Shown here: piece by piece, positions 49,718-58,105 of the stretch | Layout of the letters: each line of letters begins with the position of its first letter | Numbering within the stretch: position 1 is the first letter of the stretch | Assembly (NCBI RefSeq): GCF_900110925.1 | Contig: NZ_FOFP01000023.1 | Location: forward strand, 1-64,000 | Source: Pseudomonas cuatrocienegasensis | GTDB taxonomy: Bacteria; Pseudomonadota; Gammaproteobacteria; Pseudomonadales; Pseudomonadaceae | DNA length: 64,000 bases | Reading direction: 5' to 3' | Made by a program: the position numbers and the translations under genes | The notes under the pieces: model-generated | What the model was told of the DNA's origin: nothing | What the model saw: the letters and a program-made list of their open reading frames with translations, nothing else | Database searches by the model: none

Positions 49718-49969
49718 ATGGACTATTCCCTCATCACACTGCGACTTGGCGAGCAGCTTCGGCTGCGCCGTCTGAATCGCGGGCTCACGCAGGCCGCGCT
49801 CGCTTCTCTGGCGGGCATCACCCGGCAAAAGGTTATCGCGATCGAGAAGGGTGACCTCTCGGTGGGGATTATTGCCTATGCGCGAGTGCTGGCCGCCCTC
49901 GACGCTGAACTCAACGTGGTGCCTGCAGCCATGCCCACTCTGGACGAAATCCATGGAGTATTCGATTGA
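49718..49969 (+). CDS. hipB: HipB-type antitoxin, helix-turn-helix
   Basis: An 83-residue XRE-type protein: LGEQLRLRRLNRGLTQAALA, then SLAGITRQKVIAIEKGDLSV, the classic five-helix DNA-binding domain, then a short tail for HipA contact. ATG 49718 is chosen because an earlier ATG (49688) lies within the palindromic operator. The stop overlaps the hipA start by one base, indicating strict coupling. Confidence 0.87.
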   Translation: MDYSLITLRLGEQLRLRRLNRGLTQAALASLAGITRQKVIAIEKGDLSVGIIAYARVLAALDAELNVVPAAMPTLDEIHGVFD

Positions 49970-51165
49970 TGAAGGCCGTTCTGCAGGTTGCAACGCCTGA
50001 GGGGGACAGTGGGAAGATTTTTACCGGCGACACAGACTACCTGTTCCGCTACCACGAGGACGCCAAAGCGCAGGCAGCGATCAGTTTGCTCATGCCGGTG
50101 CGACTAGACGAATACCGCCGTAGGGAACTGCACCCCATATTCCAGATGAACCTGCCGGAAGGCTACGTCCTGGAGCAACTGCGCAACCGTCTGGCCAAGG
50201 TGGCGAACGTTGACCCGATGTTGCTCTTGGCGCTGTCTGGCAGCAGTTCGCCTATCGGGCGTGTGGCGGTCAGTTCGCCTGAGGTCGATGCATTGTTACG
50301 CAGGCAGCAGTTTCCCGGGGAAAAATTGGAAGAAATTCTTGCCTGGGACGGTGCAGAAGATATTTTTGCCGGGTTGGTGGATCGCTACATCCTACGTGCT
50401 GGTATATCGGGCGTTCAGCCTAAGGTGCTGGTACCAGAGCATCAGGACTCAGCGCCACAACGCTTCACCTCGAAAACCTCTGACCTGATCATCAAGAGCG
50501 GCCGCGATGAGTTTCCGGGGCTGGCGATCAACGAGTTCCTTTGCATGTCCGTGGCAAAGGAGGTGGGAATTGCTGTGCCGGAGTTCTACCTCTCCGACAA
50601 TGCCAAGCTGTTCGTCATGCGCCGTTTCGACAGGGATGAACAACTCAATCCCATCGGCTTCGAGGACATGGCGGCATTGATGGGGCTGGCTGCGGAGCAG
50701 AAGTACAGCAAGAGCTATTCAGCCATCGCCAAGGCCATTCGCCTGTTCTGCGCGCCTGAGCACGTGCAAGGCTCGCTAGCTCAACTATTCGCTATTGTGA
50801 CCCTGAGTTGCATCTTAGGTAACGGTGACGCCCACCTGAAGAACTTCGGGCTGCTGTATTCCGACCCTACCCAGCGCGATGCACGGCTTGCACCTGCCTA
50901 CGATATCGTCAACACAACAGCCTACATTCCAGAGGACGTACTGGCGCTGGATCTTGTGGGCAACAAATCACTCTTCGCATCGCGCCAAGGGCTGCTGGAC
51001 TTCGCCCAAGTCTGTGATGTGGTGCGGCCAGAAGAAGTAATCCGCGGGCAGTTGAGCGCGTTGGAACGTGTGCTGGCACGCTCAACTGAACTGGGTGACC
51101 AGGCACCGCATGTGGTCTCGGCAATCAGACATTGTGCTGAGCCGTTTATGAAAACCTTTGGCTAG
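49969..51165 (+). CDS. hipA: HipA-type serine/threonine kinase toxin
   Basis: A 398-residue HipA-family kinase. N-terminal subdomain 1 is present, a glycine-rich loop lies in RAGISGVQPKVLV, the catalytic loop GNGDAHLKN is at residues 284-292 (Asp287), and the metal-binding DIVNTT starts at Asp312. All key kinase residues are present, so it should be active. E. coli HipA phosphorylates glutamyl-tRNA synthetase and induces persistence. On this element it may aid maintenance. The N-terminus is complete, unlike split HipS/HipT systems. Confidence 0.9.
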   Translation: MKAVLQVATPEGDSGKIFTGDTDYLFRYHEDAKAQAAISLLMPVRLDEYRRRELHPIFQMNLPEGYVLEQLRNRLAKVANVDPMLLLALSGSSSPIGRVAVSSPEVDALLRRQQFPGEKLEEILAWDGAEDIFAGLVDRYILRAGISGVQPKVLVPEHQDSAPQRFTSKTSDLIIKSGRDEFPGLAINEFLCMSVAKEVGIAVPEFYLSDNAKLFVMRRFDRDEQLNPIGFEDMAALMGLAAEQKYSKSYSAIAKAIRLFCAPEHVQGSLAQLFAIVTLSCILGNGDAHLKNFGLLYSDPTQRDARLAPAYDIVNTTAYIPEDVLALDLVGNKSLFASRQGLLDFAQVCDVVRPEEVIRGQLSALERVLARSTELGDQAPHVVSAIRHCAEPFMKTFG

Positions 51166-51327
51166 AACGGCAGTTAAGGCCCCGATATATGAGGGCTTTC
51201 GCCCCAGATTTTTGAGCGCAATATCGCATACCGCTCAAGGTCGGCTTCAAGCCGGTCGTACTGGTAGAGACAGCGCTCTTATGTGTTTCGCTTCTTCGAG
51301 TACCCAGTCGTCGCCCTTCATACGGCA

Positions 51328-51615
51328 CTAAGCAATCGCTGCAAAGCGTTCGATGTGCGGCTGTTCGCGATACCTGGCTTGCCACAGGTCATAGTCGGTT
51401 TGCACGCCAAGCCAGGTCCGAGCTTTGCCGATGCCGGCCAACTCCAGACGAAGGGCTAAATCTGGGCTGATCGGGGCATGGCCATGCAGAACGCGAGACA
51501 AGAATTTCTGCCCAAAGCCAAGGCGGCGGGCAAGCTCGGCAATGCTGATGCCCACTTCAGGAAGCACGTCCTCAAGCAGGGTTTCACCAGGATGCGGCGG
51601 GTTGAATATGCCCAT
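51328..51615 (-). CDS. higA: HigA-type antitoxin, lone
   Basis: The 95-residue XRE helix-turn-helix protein reads MGIFNPPHPGETLLEDVLPE, then VGISIAELARRLGFGQKFLS. That start is diagnostic for the HigA/VapI antitoxin family. No HigB toxin of the RelE type is visible upstream; the neighbour on the same strand is a 52-codon ORF behind the zeta toxin. It may be an orphan regulator or the remnant of a higBA pair. Confidence 0.85.
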   Translation of the reverse strand: MGIFNPPHPGETLLEDVLPEVGISIAELARRLGFGQKFLSRVLHGHAPISPDLALRLELAGIGKARTWLGVQTDYDLWQARYREQPHIERFAAIA

Positions 51616-51650
51616 TAATAATGGCGGATAGAAGTCAGGAAGACGCTGAG

Positions 51651-51809
51651 CTACTTGCTGGCAGCCTCTGCCAACACGCGATTTTGACGCTCGGTGGCTT
51701 TTTTCAGCACCTGCTCATACACACGCTTCTTCTCGCCAGAAGAGGCGTTACGAATGAAATCAGCAAAGGGGGTCGAGGGAACAGTCTTTGCTTTAGTGAT
51801 ACCGAACAT
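51651..51809 (-). CDS. 52-residue protein translationally coupled to zeta toxin
   Basis: The short frame MFGITKAKTVPSTPFADFIR, then NASSGEKKRVYEQVLKKATE and ending VLAEAASK, starts 1 base after the zeta toxin stop. It is basic and helical. I do not recognise it with certainty. The tight coupling suggests a functional partner, possibly the antitoxin or an accessory factor; classic epsilon antitoxins are upstream and acidic, so this would be atypical. Confidence 0.6.
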   Translation of the reverse strand: MFGITKAKTVPSTPFADFIRNASSGEKKRVYEQVLKKATERQNRVLAEAASK

Positions 51810-51810
51810 T

Positions 51811-52533
51811 TTAGGCCTCGCTCAAGTTGAGCATCCGCTCTATGGACGCACGATCATATTTTTCGGCCACATAGTTGTCAATTTGGTCGATGTTCGCATG
51901 GTATGAACGGTGTGATCCGTCATTGTCCTTCTGTAACAGATCGACCCGGATGGCCTTGCCGAATTGCCGCTTCAAACGGTTGACTACGTCACGGGCGGCA
52001 AAGTACTGCTGGATGAAATGCTCAGGCCTGATACGCCGCCCTTCAGCCGCCTCGCGAGCGCGGACAAAATCCCACGCGAACTGCGGCTCCTGATACACGT
52101 ACAGTATCTGTACAAAACGCAGTTTATCCAGGGAACGCTGCAGATTTTTTTCCGCCACCTCATAGTTCGACAAGGTGCCATCCAGCAAAAAGCTCTGCTT
52201 CTGTTTCAGCGCCAGGTCGTGAATCTTTTCCACGAGAATGGAAATCGCACGCTGGAAAAGCCAGGAGTTGTCGCCGGTATAGCCTGGCAGCTCATTGCGC
52301 AGTTCATCCGGGTCAATCCGCAGCACCCGGTTGCCATTCTGTTGGTACAGCTCGAGTAGCTCAATGGAGGTTTCTGTCTTGCCCGCGCCCGGCGAACCGG
52401 CCATAAACACCGATACCGGGTCATCCTCCGGCAGAAAAATGGCCGGATCGGTCAGGCGCTTGGCGATGGCTTTCTTGTTTGCCTTAGCAAACGCCAGGGC
52501 CTCGACCTCTAGCTGCTTTTCCTGATCCGTCAT
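51811..52533 (-). CDS. Zeta toxin family protein (P-loop kinase)
   Basis: A 240-residue zeta-toxin-type kinase. Walker A is GSPGAGKTE near residue 46, followed by RIDPDELRNELPGY, the substrate-binding region, and SFLLDGTLSNYEVAE. Zeta/PezT enzymes phosphorylate UDP-N-acetylglucosamine and block cell-wall synthesis. I chose ATG 52533 (MTDQEKQLEVEA) because AGGA lies 5 bases upstream; in-frame ATGs at 52539 and 52554 are alternatives. No upstream epsilon-like gene is seen in the 296-base gap before DUF2274. Confidence 0.84.
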   Translation of the reverse strand: MTDQEKQLEVEALAFAKANKKAIAKRLTDPAIFLPEDDPVSVFMAGSPGAGKTETSIELLELYQQNGNRVLRIDPDELRNELPGYTGDNSWLFQRAISILVEKIHDLALKQKQSFLLDGTLSNYEVAEKNLQRSLDKLRFVQILYVYQEPQFAWDFVRAREAAEGRRIRPEHFIQQYFAARDVVNRLKRQFGKAIRVDLLQKDNDGSHRSYHANIDQIDNYVAEKYDRASIERMLNLSEA

Positions 52534-52829
52534 GCTCATCCTGATGTCAAACATGGGGTACGTCGATTCCTTTCTGGCGACGAGGTCGGGTCTACAATGG
52601 CTGCATTATGCGGGGAGCGGGGCACGTTTTGCAGCAGATAAACCAGGCGAGACTCGGGGAAATTGCGCCCCCTGAATGGCATACAGGCAATCAGCGATAA
52701 ACCTCCAGCCCGACCCACTTCTACGGTTTAACTAGTTGCAGATACCAGATATTCACGTATGACGGTGCATGCCTACCCCGAATGGTTTTAACGTCCCACT
52801 GGTGGTCGAGTGGCGCGTTGTCCGTGTGC
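52534..52829. other. Gap between zeta toxin and the trb operon, no gene seen
   Basis: About 296 bases with no convincing frame. It must hold the zeta promoter. No obvious transposon end or attachment repeat was recognised. It may mark the old boundary of a Tn4371-type module. Confidence 0.45.
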
Positions 52830-53048
52830 TCAGCCCGTGGAGGCTCTTTTGAACGCCCGATCCCTCGCCATGAACGTTTCCAGCATGTGCGGGATTAGCG
52901 TCACGGCATCGACTTCTTCTCCATACGCTTGCGCATGCACTGCCGCATAGCGTTCAAGGTCGGCCTTTAGGCTGGCGGGGCAGGTGAAGGTCAGCTTCAG
53001 GTTCTCGGTTTTCGGCAGCGGGCCGAGGCGCAGCTTGGGCGTACTCAT
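52830..53048 (-). CDS. DUF2274 protein at the end of the trb operon
   Basis: A 72-residue protein (MSTPKLRLGPLPKTENLKLT, then CPASLKADLERYAAVHAQAY) of the DUF2274 family, found almost exclusively behind trbI in Tn4371-type elements. Ribbon-helix-helix-like; function unknown. Its start overlaps the trbI stop by 4 bases, so it is the last gene of the transfer operon. Confidence 0.87.
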   Translation of the reverse strand: MSTPKLRLGPLPKTENLKLTFTCPASLKADLERYAAVHAQAYGEEVDAVTLIPHMLETFMARDRAFKRASTG

Positions 53049-54310
53049 GGCAGGTTCCTCTGTTGAGTGGAGAAAGGCTGGTAGGGGCGCAACACCAGGT
53101 CGCGATTGACGATCACGCGCAGGGGTAGGCCCGGACGCTGGGTCAGCGTGGGCTGGATATCGAGGTTGCGCCGGGTGACTTCTTGGCCGACCTGGTTCAC
53201 GGTGTCCTGCAAACTGTCGCGCCCGGCGATGATGATGCGGTCGCCATCGGTGCGATTGGCCGGTGCCGCGAGTTCGGCGCCAATACCCAGCAGGCTGGTC
53301 ATGGCCGCGCCGGCGACAATCCGATCCCAGTGCCAGTCGACGCGATCCTCGAGGCCGGCGTAGCCGGCAGCATCGGTACCGACCAGATTGTCGAGCTGGA
53401 AGGACGAGGTGTCCGGCAAGATCAGTCGCTGCCACACCACCTGCACGCGGCTTTGCCCGTAGCTCAACTGGCTGTTGTAGCGGCCTAGCAGGCGCGCGCC
53501 CTGGGGGATCAGCACGTGCTCACCGGTGGCGCTGTCGTAGACTGGCTCGGTCACACTGGCGATCACGTCGCCGGGCAGATACGACTTGATACCAGTGACC
53601 AGTGCCGCCGCGATGACGGTGCCGGCCATGACCTGGTAAGGCGAATCAGGCATCTGTAGCAATCCGGAATTACGGATTTGTGCATTTACGGATTTACTGA
53701 GAAACGCCTCGTTCCGTTCCTGCTGGGTTGGTGTTCCTGATGTTCCGCCTAAAGTGCCTGGTGAGGTCGTACCCAAGGCCATGGGGTCAATATGAGCAGC
53801 TCCAGTGGATGCGGCGCTCGACTTCCTCGCGCTGCCAGTCTGGAAAAACACCGAGGACAACGCGGCTTCCTCGGCTTCCTTGAGCCGGGCCAGGCGCTCT
53901 GCTTCGGCGGTATCTGGCTCATGCCCATAACCCTGCGCCTGCTGCTCGGCCCTGAGGATCGGCCCGCCCAGGTCACCGGGCAGCGGCGGGCCCAGTTGAG
54001 GCACCTCGGGATCCAGGGGAGGTGGTAACTGCGAGTAGTCTGCCGGCAACTGCTCCAGCCCCTCGGAGCGCGCCACTCGGTCGACGTTGTACAGCTCGTT
54101 CGGCTCGGCGCCTTGGCGGCGCTGTTGCGGCTGCAGCGACCACAGCATGGCGCCTAGCACCGCAGCCGATAGGCCGCCGACCACTGCCGCCAGCATGCGG
54201 GGATTGAGGCGAGTGACCGGGCGCGGCTTGGCGCGCAGCTCCAGCGACTCCGGCGCTTCCTTGGGCGGTAGCGAGGTTTCTGAGGTTTGGTTGTCGTTCT
54301 TGGCCGTCAT
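53045..54310 (-). CDS. trbI: Conjugal transfer protein TrbI (VirB10-like)
   Basis: A 421-residue VirB10-type protein bridging inner and outer membranes of the mating channel. One N-terminal transmembrane helix (MLAAVVGGLSAAVLGAMLW) is followed by a Pro-rich region, then the C-terminal beta-barrel domain with PYQVMAGTVIAAALVTGIKS and LIPQGARLLGRYNSQLSYG. Two bases separate it from trbG; DUF2274 overlaps downstream. Confidence 0.93.
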   Translation of the reverse strand: MTAKNDNQTSETSLPPKEAPESLELRAKPRPVTRLNPRMLAAVVGGLSAAVLGAMLWSLQPQQRRQGAEPNELYNVDRVARSEGLEQLPADYSQLPPPLDPEVPQLGPPLPGDLGGPILRAEQQAQGYGHEPDTAEAERLARLKEAEEAALSSVFFQTGSARKSSAASTGAAHIDPMALGTTSPGTLGGTSGTPTQQERNEAFLSKSVNAQIRNSGLLQMPDSPYQVMAGTVIAAALVTGIKSYLPGDVIASVTEPVYDSATGEHVLIPQGARLLGRYNSQLSYGQSRVQVVWQRLILPDTSSFQLDNLVGTDAAGYAGLEDRVDWHWDRIVAGAAMTSLLGIGAELAAPANRTDGDRIIIAGRDSLQDTVNQVGQEVTRRNLDIQPTLTQRPGLPLRVIVNRDLVLRPYQPFSTQQRNLP

Positions 54311-54312
54311 GT

Positions 54313-55299
54313 TCAGGGCCTCCGTACCACGCCGTCGGTGCGCTCGATTCGCACCACGTCGCCCTTGTCGGCACCCAGGCGCAATTCGGCCGCGCCGAAC
54401 AGACGGTCGACGATGTAGTAGGGCGAGCGGAAGCGGTAGTTGACCAACTGCCCATCGCCTTCCGGACCGATCACGAACAACGGCGGCAACTCGCCCTGGG
54501 CGATTCCGGCGGGGAACTGGATATACACCTTGCGGCCGTCGTCGAAGGCGCGAAGCGGCTTCCAGGGTGGATTGCTGCCGCTGATCGCATAGCGAAAGCG
54601 CAGCTGCTCCAGCGTCAGGCCAACATCCACCGGTGCCGCGGCCTGGGCTGCGCCGGCGCGGCGTTGCAGGGCGAGCATGCGGTCCTTGGGATAGTCCCAG
54701 GACACCGACGCCATCCAGGCGTGTTCGGTGGAGCTCAGCTCGATCAGGTAGGTGCGGCGCGTGGTGGTGATCACCAGGTTGGTCTTGAGGTCGACGCGCG
54801 TCGGTTTGATCAGCACACTGGTGCGTAGCTCGTCACCGCTGCCGCTGGTGGTGTCGCCGAGGATCCAGCGCACCGTATCGCCGGCGGCCACGGTGATCAG
54901 CTCCTCAGCGGGCTGCAGGTTGATCGTCGTGACCCGCCCCGGGCTGGCGTACACCTGATACAGCGCGCCATCAGAGAAAGGCCAGACCTGGATGGCGTTG
55001 ATGTAGCCCTCGCGGCTCGGCGCGACCCGAGCCTCGCGATTGGCGCGCGAGACCCGCACGCGCTCATCGGCCGGCTCCTTGGCTGGCTTGCTGGATTGAG
55101 TTTCCGGCAGCGGCTTGAGCTGCGCGGGCAGGGCCAGGGGCTTGGGGACTTCCACCACCTCAATGGGCTTGGGCGGCTCCGGCAGACGCTGCGCCTCGAC
55201 CGGTTCGTCCAGAGCGATCACCGGTGGCTGCTGACTGGCGCAGCCGGCCAGCATAATCAGCAGCAGAGGGCAGATAGAAAGGTTCAGAGAGGTTTTCAT
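54313..55299 (-). CDS. trbG: Conjugal transfer protein TrbG (VirB9-like)
   Basis: A 328-residue outer-membrane core component. Lipoprotein signal peptide with LAGC lipobox near residue 20, a Pro/Lys-rich segment, then the VirB9 domain (WPFSDGALYQVYASPGRVTT near 110, LRFRYAISGSNPPWKPLRAF near 230). With TrbI and TrbF it builds the channel core. Overlaps trbF by 4 bases. Confidence 0.93.
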   Translation of the reverse strand: MKTSLNLSICPLLLIMLAGCASQQPPVIALDEPVEAQRLPEPPKPIEVVEVPKPLALPAQLKPLPETQSSKPAKEPADERVRVSRANREARVAPSREGYINAIQVWPFSDGALYQVYASPGRVTTINLQPAEELITVAAGDTVRWILGDTTSGSGDELRTSVLIKPTRVDLKTNLVITTTRRTYLIELSSTEHAWMASVSWDYPKDRMLALQRRAGAAQAAAPVDVGLTLEQLRFRYAISGSNPPWKPLRAFDDGRKVYIQFPAGIAQGELPPLFVIGPEGDGQLVNYRFRSPYYIVDRLFGAAELRLGADKGDVVRIERTDGVVRRP

Positions 55300-56003
55300 G
55301 GTTTCTTGGCTCCTTCCGTAGTGTCCAGCTCACGGCTCCAGGACAGGCCGTTGACGTAGATGCCGAGCGGGTTGCGGCGCAGTTTTTCCTCGGTGCGCGG
55401 AGGCTGCAGTACCAGCGAGATGACCGCTGTCCAGCGCTCCAGACCGGCTGCCGCACCATTCACAAAACGGCGTTCGATCCAGCGCACCTGGAACGAGCTG
55501 TCGCTGGCACGCACCACGCTGGTGACCTCAACCGATACCGACTCCTTGCCGACCCGGGTGAAGGGATCGTTGGCGCGTGCATAATCATTGAGGGTGGCTG
55601 CGCCCCGGTCAGTGGTGGAGTGATAGGCCTCCAGCCAGTTTTCCCGGACTACCACCGGATCGATTGATAGCGAGCGCACCTGCTCGATAAAGCGCGCCAG
55701 GTGACGAGCGATTTGCGCATCCTGGGGCTGGTAGGGGCTGGCGGCTTCGCCGACGGTGCGTACCTGACCGAGGTTGTCGACCTCCACCACATAGGGCGTC
55801 ACCGTCGATTGCGACGAACGCCAGATCAGCCCGCCAGCCATCATTAGCGCCAGGCTCAGGCAACCGAAGGCCATCAGCCGCCAATTGCGTGCCTGCGCCA
55901 GGCTGCTGCCCATGCGCAGATCCCAGGCCTGTTCTGCTGCCTGATAAGGGGTGGCAGGTTGTGGGGTATCGCTGTAACGCACCCGCGGACGTCTGAATCG
56001 CAT
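55296..56003 (-). CDS. trbF: Conjugal transfer protein TrbF (VirB8-like)
   Basis: The 235-residue protein has one N-terminal transmembrane helix (LMAFGCLSLALMMAGGLIW) and a periplasmic VirB8 domain (YVVEVDNLGQVRTVGEA, FQVRWIERRFVNGAAAGLER). VirB8-type proteins nucleate T4SS assembly at the inner membrane. Twelve bases after trbL, coupled to trbG. Confidence 0.92.
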   Translation of the reverse strand: MRFRRPRVRYSDTPQPATPYQAAEQAWDLRMGSSLAQARNWRLMAFGCLSLALMMAGGLIWRSSQSTVTPYVVEVDNLGQVRTVGEAASPYQPQDAQIARHLARFIEQVRSLSIDPVVVRENWLEAYHSTTDRGAATLNDYARANDPFTRVGKESVSVEVTSVVRASDSSFQVRWIERRFVNGAAAGLERWTAVISLVLQPPRTEEKLRRNPLGIYVNGLSWSRELDTTEGAKKP

Positions 56004-56015
56004 CCTCGTCCTCCT

Positions 56016-57176
56016 TTACGAATTCGATGGGTCGCGGATCTGCGGCCCGGGGGATGAACCACCACCATCACCACCACGAAGGGTGTGGGCGACCGTGCTG
56101 GTGGCCTGTGAGAGTTGTTGCCTGCGCTGCAGGCGCGTGGCCCAGTCGGGCTGTTTGGCTGGAGCAGTTGCAGGATCGGAAGCGGCGGGGGCGCCATCTG
56201 CTGCAGCGCCGGAAGAGGCTCCTGCCAGAGAGCGAGCGCCGCCCATCGCCAAGCGCGCCGCACCAGGTGCCATGCGTGCGCCGGCCAATACCGCGCCGCC
56301 GACACCTGTAGCTACTGCAGCAGCACCTGCTGCCATGCCTGCTGCGCCGAGCGCGGTACCGGCTGCTGCACCAGCACCCAGTTGCGGTGCGCCGGAGACC
56401 AAGCCCGTGGCAATACCCGGGCCGAAGATGCCCAGACCGAGCAAGGCTAGCGAGGCGAGCATGACCACCAGTGCATGATCAATGGAGGGCTCGTCCGGCA
56501 AGGCCTGGAACTCGGCGAACAGCCCGCTGCCAATGCCAACGATCACCGCCAGCACCAGCACCTTGATGCCGGACGCGACCACATTGCCCAGCACTTTCTC
56601 GGCGAGAAAGGCGGTCTTGTTCCACAGCGCAAAGGGCACAAGCACGAAGCCTGCGAGGGTGGTCAGCTTGAACTCGACCAAGGTCACGAACAGCTGAATG
56701 GCCAGAAAGAAGAAACTGACGATCACCACCAGCCAGGCCAGAAACAGCACCAGGATGCTGTCGAGGTTGCCGAAGACCTTGGGAAAACCGCTGAGGCTGC
56801 TGATCTGCTCAAGGAGCGGTCCACCGGCATCAACGCCAATCGCAGCCAACTGCCCCGGTTGAAGAAGCTCCGCATGACTCAGCGCAGAACCTGAGGCCAG
56901 CAGACCCAACCCGGCGAAGGAGTTGAAGACGATCTTGGCCAGCACGTTGAAGTTGCCGATGATGAACGCGAAGACGCCGACGTAAAGCGTCTTGCGGATC
57001 AGCTTGGCGCTGACGTCCTCACCGCCCATGGCCCAGAGCAGTCCAGCCAGGGTCATGTCGATCACCACCAGCGTCATGGTGAGAAAGGCCACCTCACCGC
57101 CGAGCAGGCCGAAGCCGGTGTCGATATACAGCCCGAACACATCGAGGAAACGGTCGATCACGCTGACGTCGTTCAT
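56016..57176 (-). CDS. trbL: Conjugal transfer protein TrbL (VirB6-like)
   Basis: A 386-residue polytopic inner-membrane protein with about six helices in the first 260 residues (FLTMTLVVIDMTLAGLLWAM; FLAWLVVIVSFFFLAIQLFV). A long Ala/Gly-rich region follows (~265-330), then a polar tail ending GGGSSPGPQIRDPSNS. The low-complexity C-terminus is usual for TrbL. It overlaps the TrbK-like gene by 4 bases. Confidence 0.92.
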   Translation of the reverse strand: MNDVSVIDRFLDVFGLYIDTGFGLLGGEVAFLTMTLVVIDMTLAGLLWAMGGEDVSAKLIRKTLYVGVFAFIIGNFNVLAKIVFNSFAGLGLLASGSALSHAELLQPGQLAAIGVDAGGPLLEQISSLSGFPKVFGNLDSILVLFLAWLVVIVSFFFLAIQLFVTLVEFKLTTLAGFVLVPFALWNKTAFLAEKVLGNVVASGIKVLVLAVIVGIGSGLFAEFQALPDEPSIDHALVVMLASLALLGLGIFGPGIATGLVSGAPQLGAGAAAGTALGAAGMAAGAAAVATGVGGAVLAGARMAPGAARLAMGGARSLAGASSGAAADGAPAASDPATAPAKQPDWATRLQRRQQLSQATSTVAHTLRGGDGGGSSPGPQIRDPSNS

Positions 57177-57358
57177 TGCACGTCCTCGTCGAAACTTGGC
57201 GGTATGGCGGGCAGGTCAGCAGGGCGGAGAAACTCGCCGGGGCGGGCGCAGCCGGAGTAGAAGCGCTCAGTCGCATCGTCTTGCCGAGCCATGACGCCGT
57301 TGTCAGCCTGTCCGCAGGCGGCCAGCACCAGCAGCGGCAGCACTATCAGGAGTCTCAT
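57173..57358 (-). CDS. TrbK-like small lipoprotein (possible entry exclusion)
   Basis: A 61-residue lipoprotein with lipobox VLAAC at about residue 15. The short polar body (ERFYSGCARPGEFLRPADLP) has a second Cys. The position between trbJ and trbL is where RP4 carries trbK, the entry-exclusion lipoprotein, but sequence identity to TrbK is not evident by eye. Overlaps trbL and lies 12 bases after trbJ. Confidence 0.7.
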   Translation of the reverse strand: MRLLIVLPLLVLAACGQADNGVMARQDDATERFYSGCARPGEFLRPADLPAIPPSFDEDVQ

Positions 57359-57370
57359 GAAAGCGCCTCC

Positions 57371-58105
57371 CTACCGATAGAACTGCACGGGGTAGGGGGT
57401 GTAGGGCGTACCGCTGCCCATAAAGCGTCGCCGCCGTTCCCGTGCCTCCTCGGCCGCCGCAGACTGACGGGCAAGCTCCAAGGCGACGGCGCGGTTCTGG
57501 GTGATCTGCAACTGCTGCGCCTGGATCGACTGCTTGGCCTGCAGGGCCAGCAACTGGTTGGTGGCCTGGGCAGCCTGCAAAGCGCCACCCGCCGACTGGC
57601 TCTGCTGCACCAGCGCAGCCAAGGCGCTTTCATCTTCGGTCAGGTTCTGCGTCACCTGAGCTTGTACACGCAGCGCCGTATGCAGCCCATCGAGGCCCTG
57701 CTGCCAGCGCTCGCGGGCTTCTTCTGCTAGACGCTGGCTGCTGACGTTGCCGGTGTACTCGTTCGGGTAGAGACGGCTGAATTCCTGATCCAGGCGCTGC
57801 ACTTCGTAGGCAAGCCCTCGCGCCTCGGCGAGCAGGCGCTCGGTATTGGCCAGGCTCGCGCGCAACTGGTTGACCACGTTGTAATCCAGGCGCTGCAGGT
57901 GACGGGCCTGGTTCAGCAGCATCTGGGTCTCGTTCTGCAACTGGCGAACCTGATTGTTTGCCATCTCCAGGGTGCGCACCGCAGTCAGGGTGTTCTGCAC
58001 CAGGTTGGTCGGATCAATTACGGTGAAGGCGCTGGCCGGCTTTACGGCCAGCAAGCCAATCACCAACAGCGTGGCGCAGTGGGAACGGAGGGCGGGGGAT
58101 CTCAT
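57371..58105 (-). CDS. trbJ: Conjugal transfer protein TrbJ (VirB5-like)
   Basis: A 244-residue secreted protein with a signal peptide (CATLLVIGLLAVKPASAF) followed by a long helical coiled region (LEMANNQVRQLQNETQMLLN; LQAKQSIQAQQLQITQNRAV). TrbJ/VirB5 is a minor pilus component. I chose ATG 58105, which overlaps the trbE stop by 4 bases; an ATG three codons upstream is also in frame. Confidence 0.91.
   Translation of the reverse strand: MRSPALRSHCATLLVIGLLAVKPASAFTVIDPTNLVQNTLTAVRTLEMANNQVRQLQNETQMLLNQARHLQRLDYNVVNQLRASLANTERLLAEARGLAYEVQRLDQEFSRLYPNEYTGNVSSQRLAEEARERWQQGLDGLHTALRVQAQVTQNLTEDESALAALVQQSQSAGGALQAAQATNQLLALQAKQSIQAQQLQITQNRAVALELARQSAAAEEARERRRRFMGSGTPYTPYPVQFYR

Noticed and set aside
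51174..51321. Possible remnant of a small gene downstream of higA, with YQYDRLEADLERYAILRSKI
   Set aside because: The piece lacks a start in its own frame and would need a frameshift to join the short ATG frame at 51321. Too short to support as a gene or named pseudogene.
56027..56311. A reading frame with six consecutive histidines, like an affinity tag
   Set aside because: It is on the strand opposite trbL and arises from the Gly-rich tail of TrbL (GGDGGGSS). No vector sequence is present.
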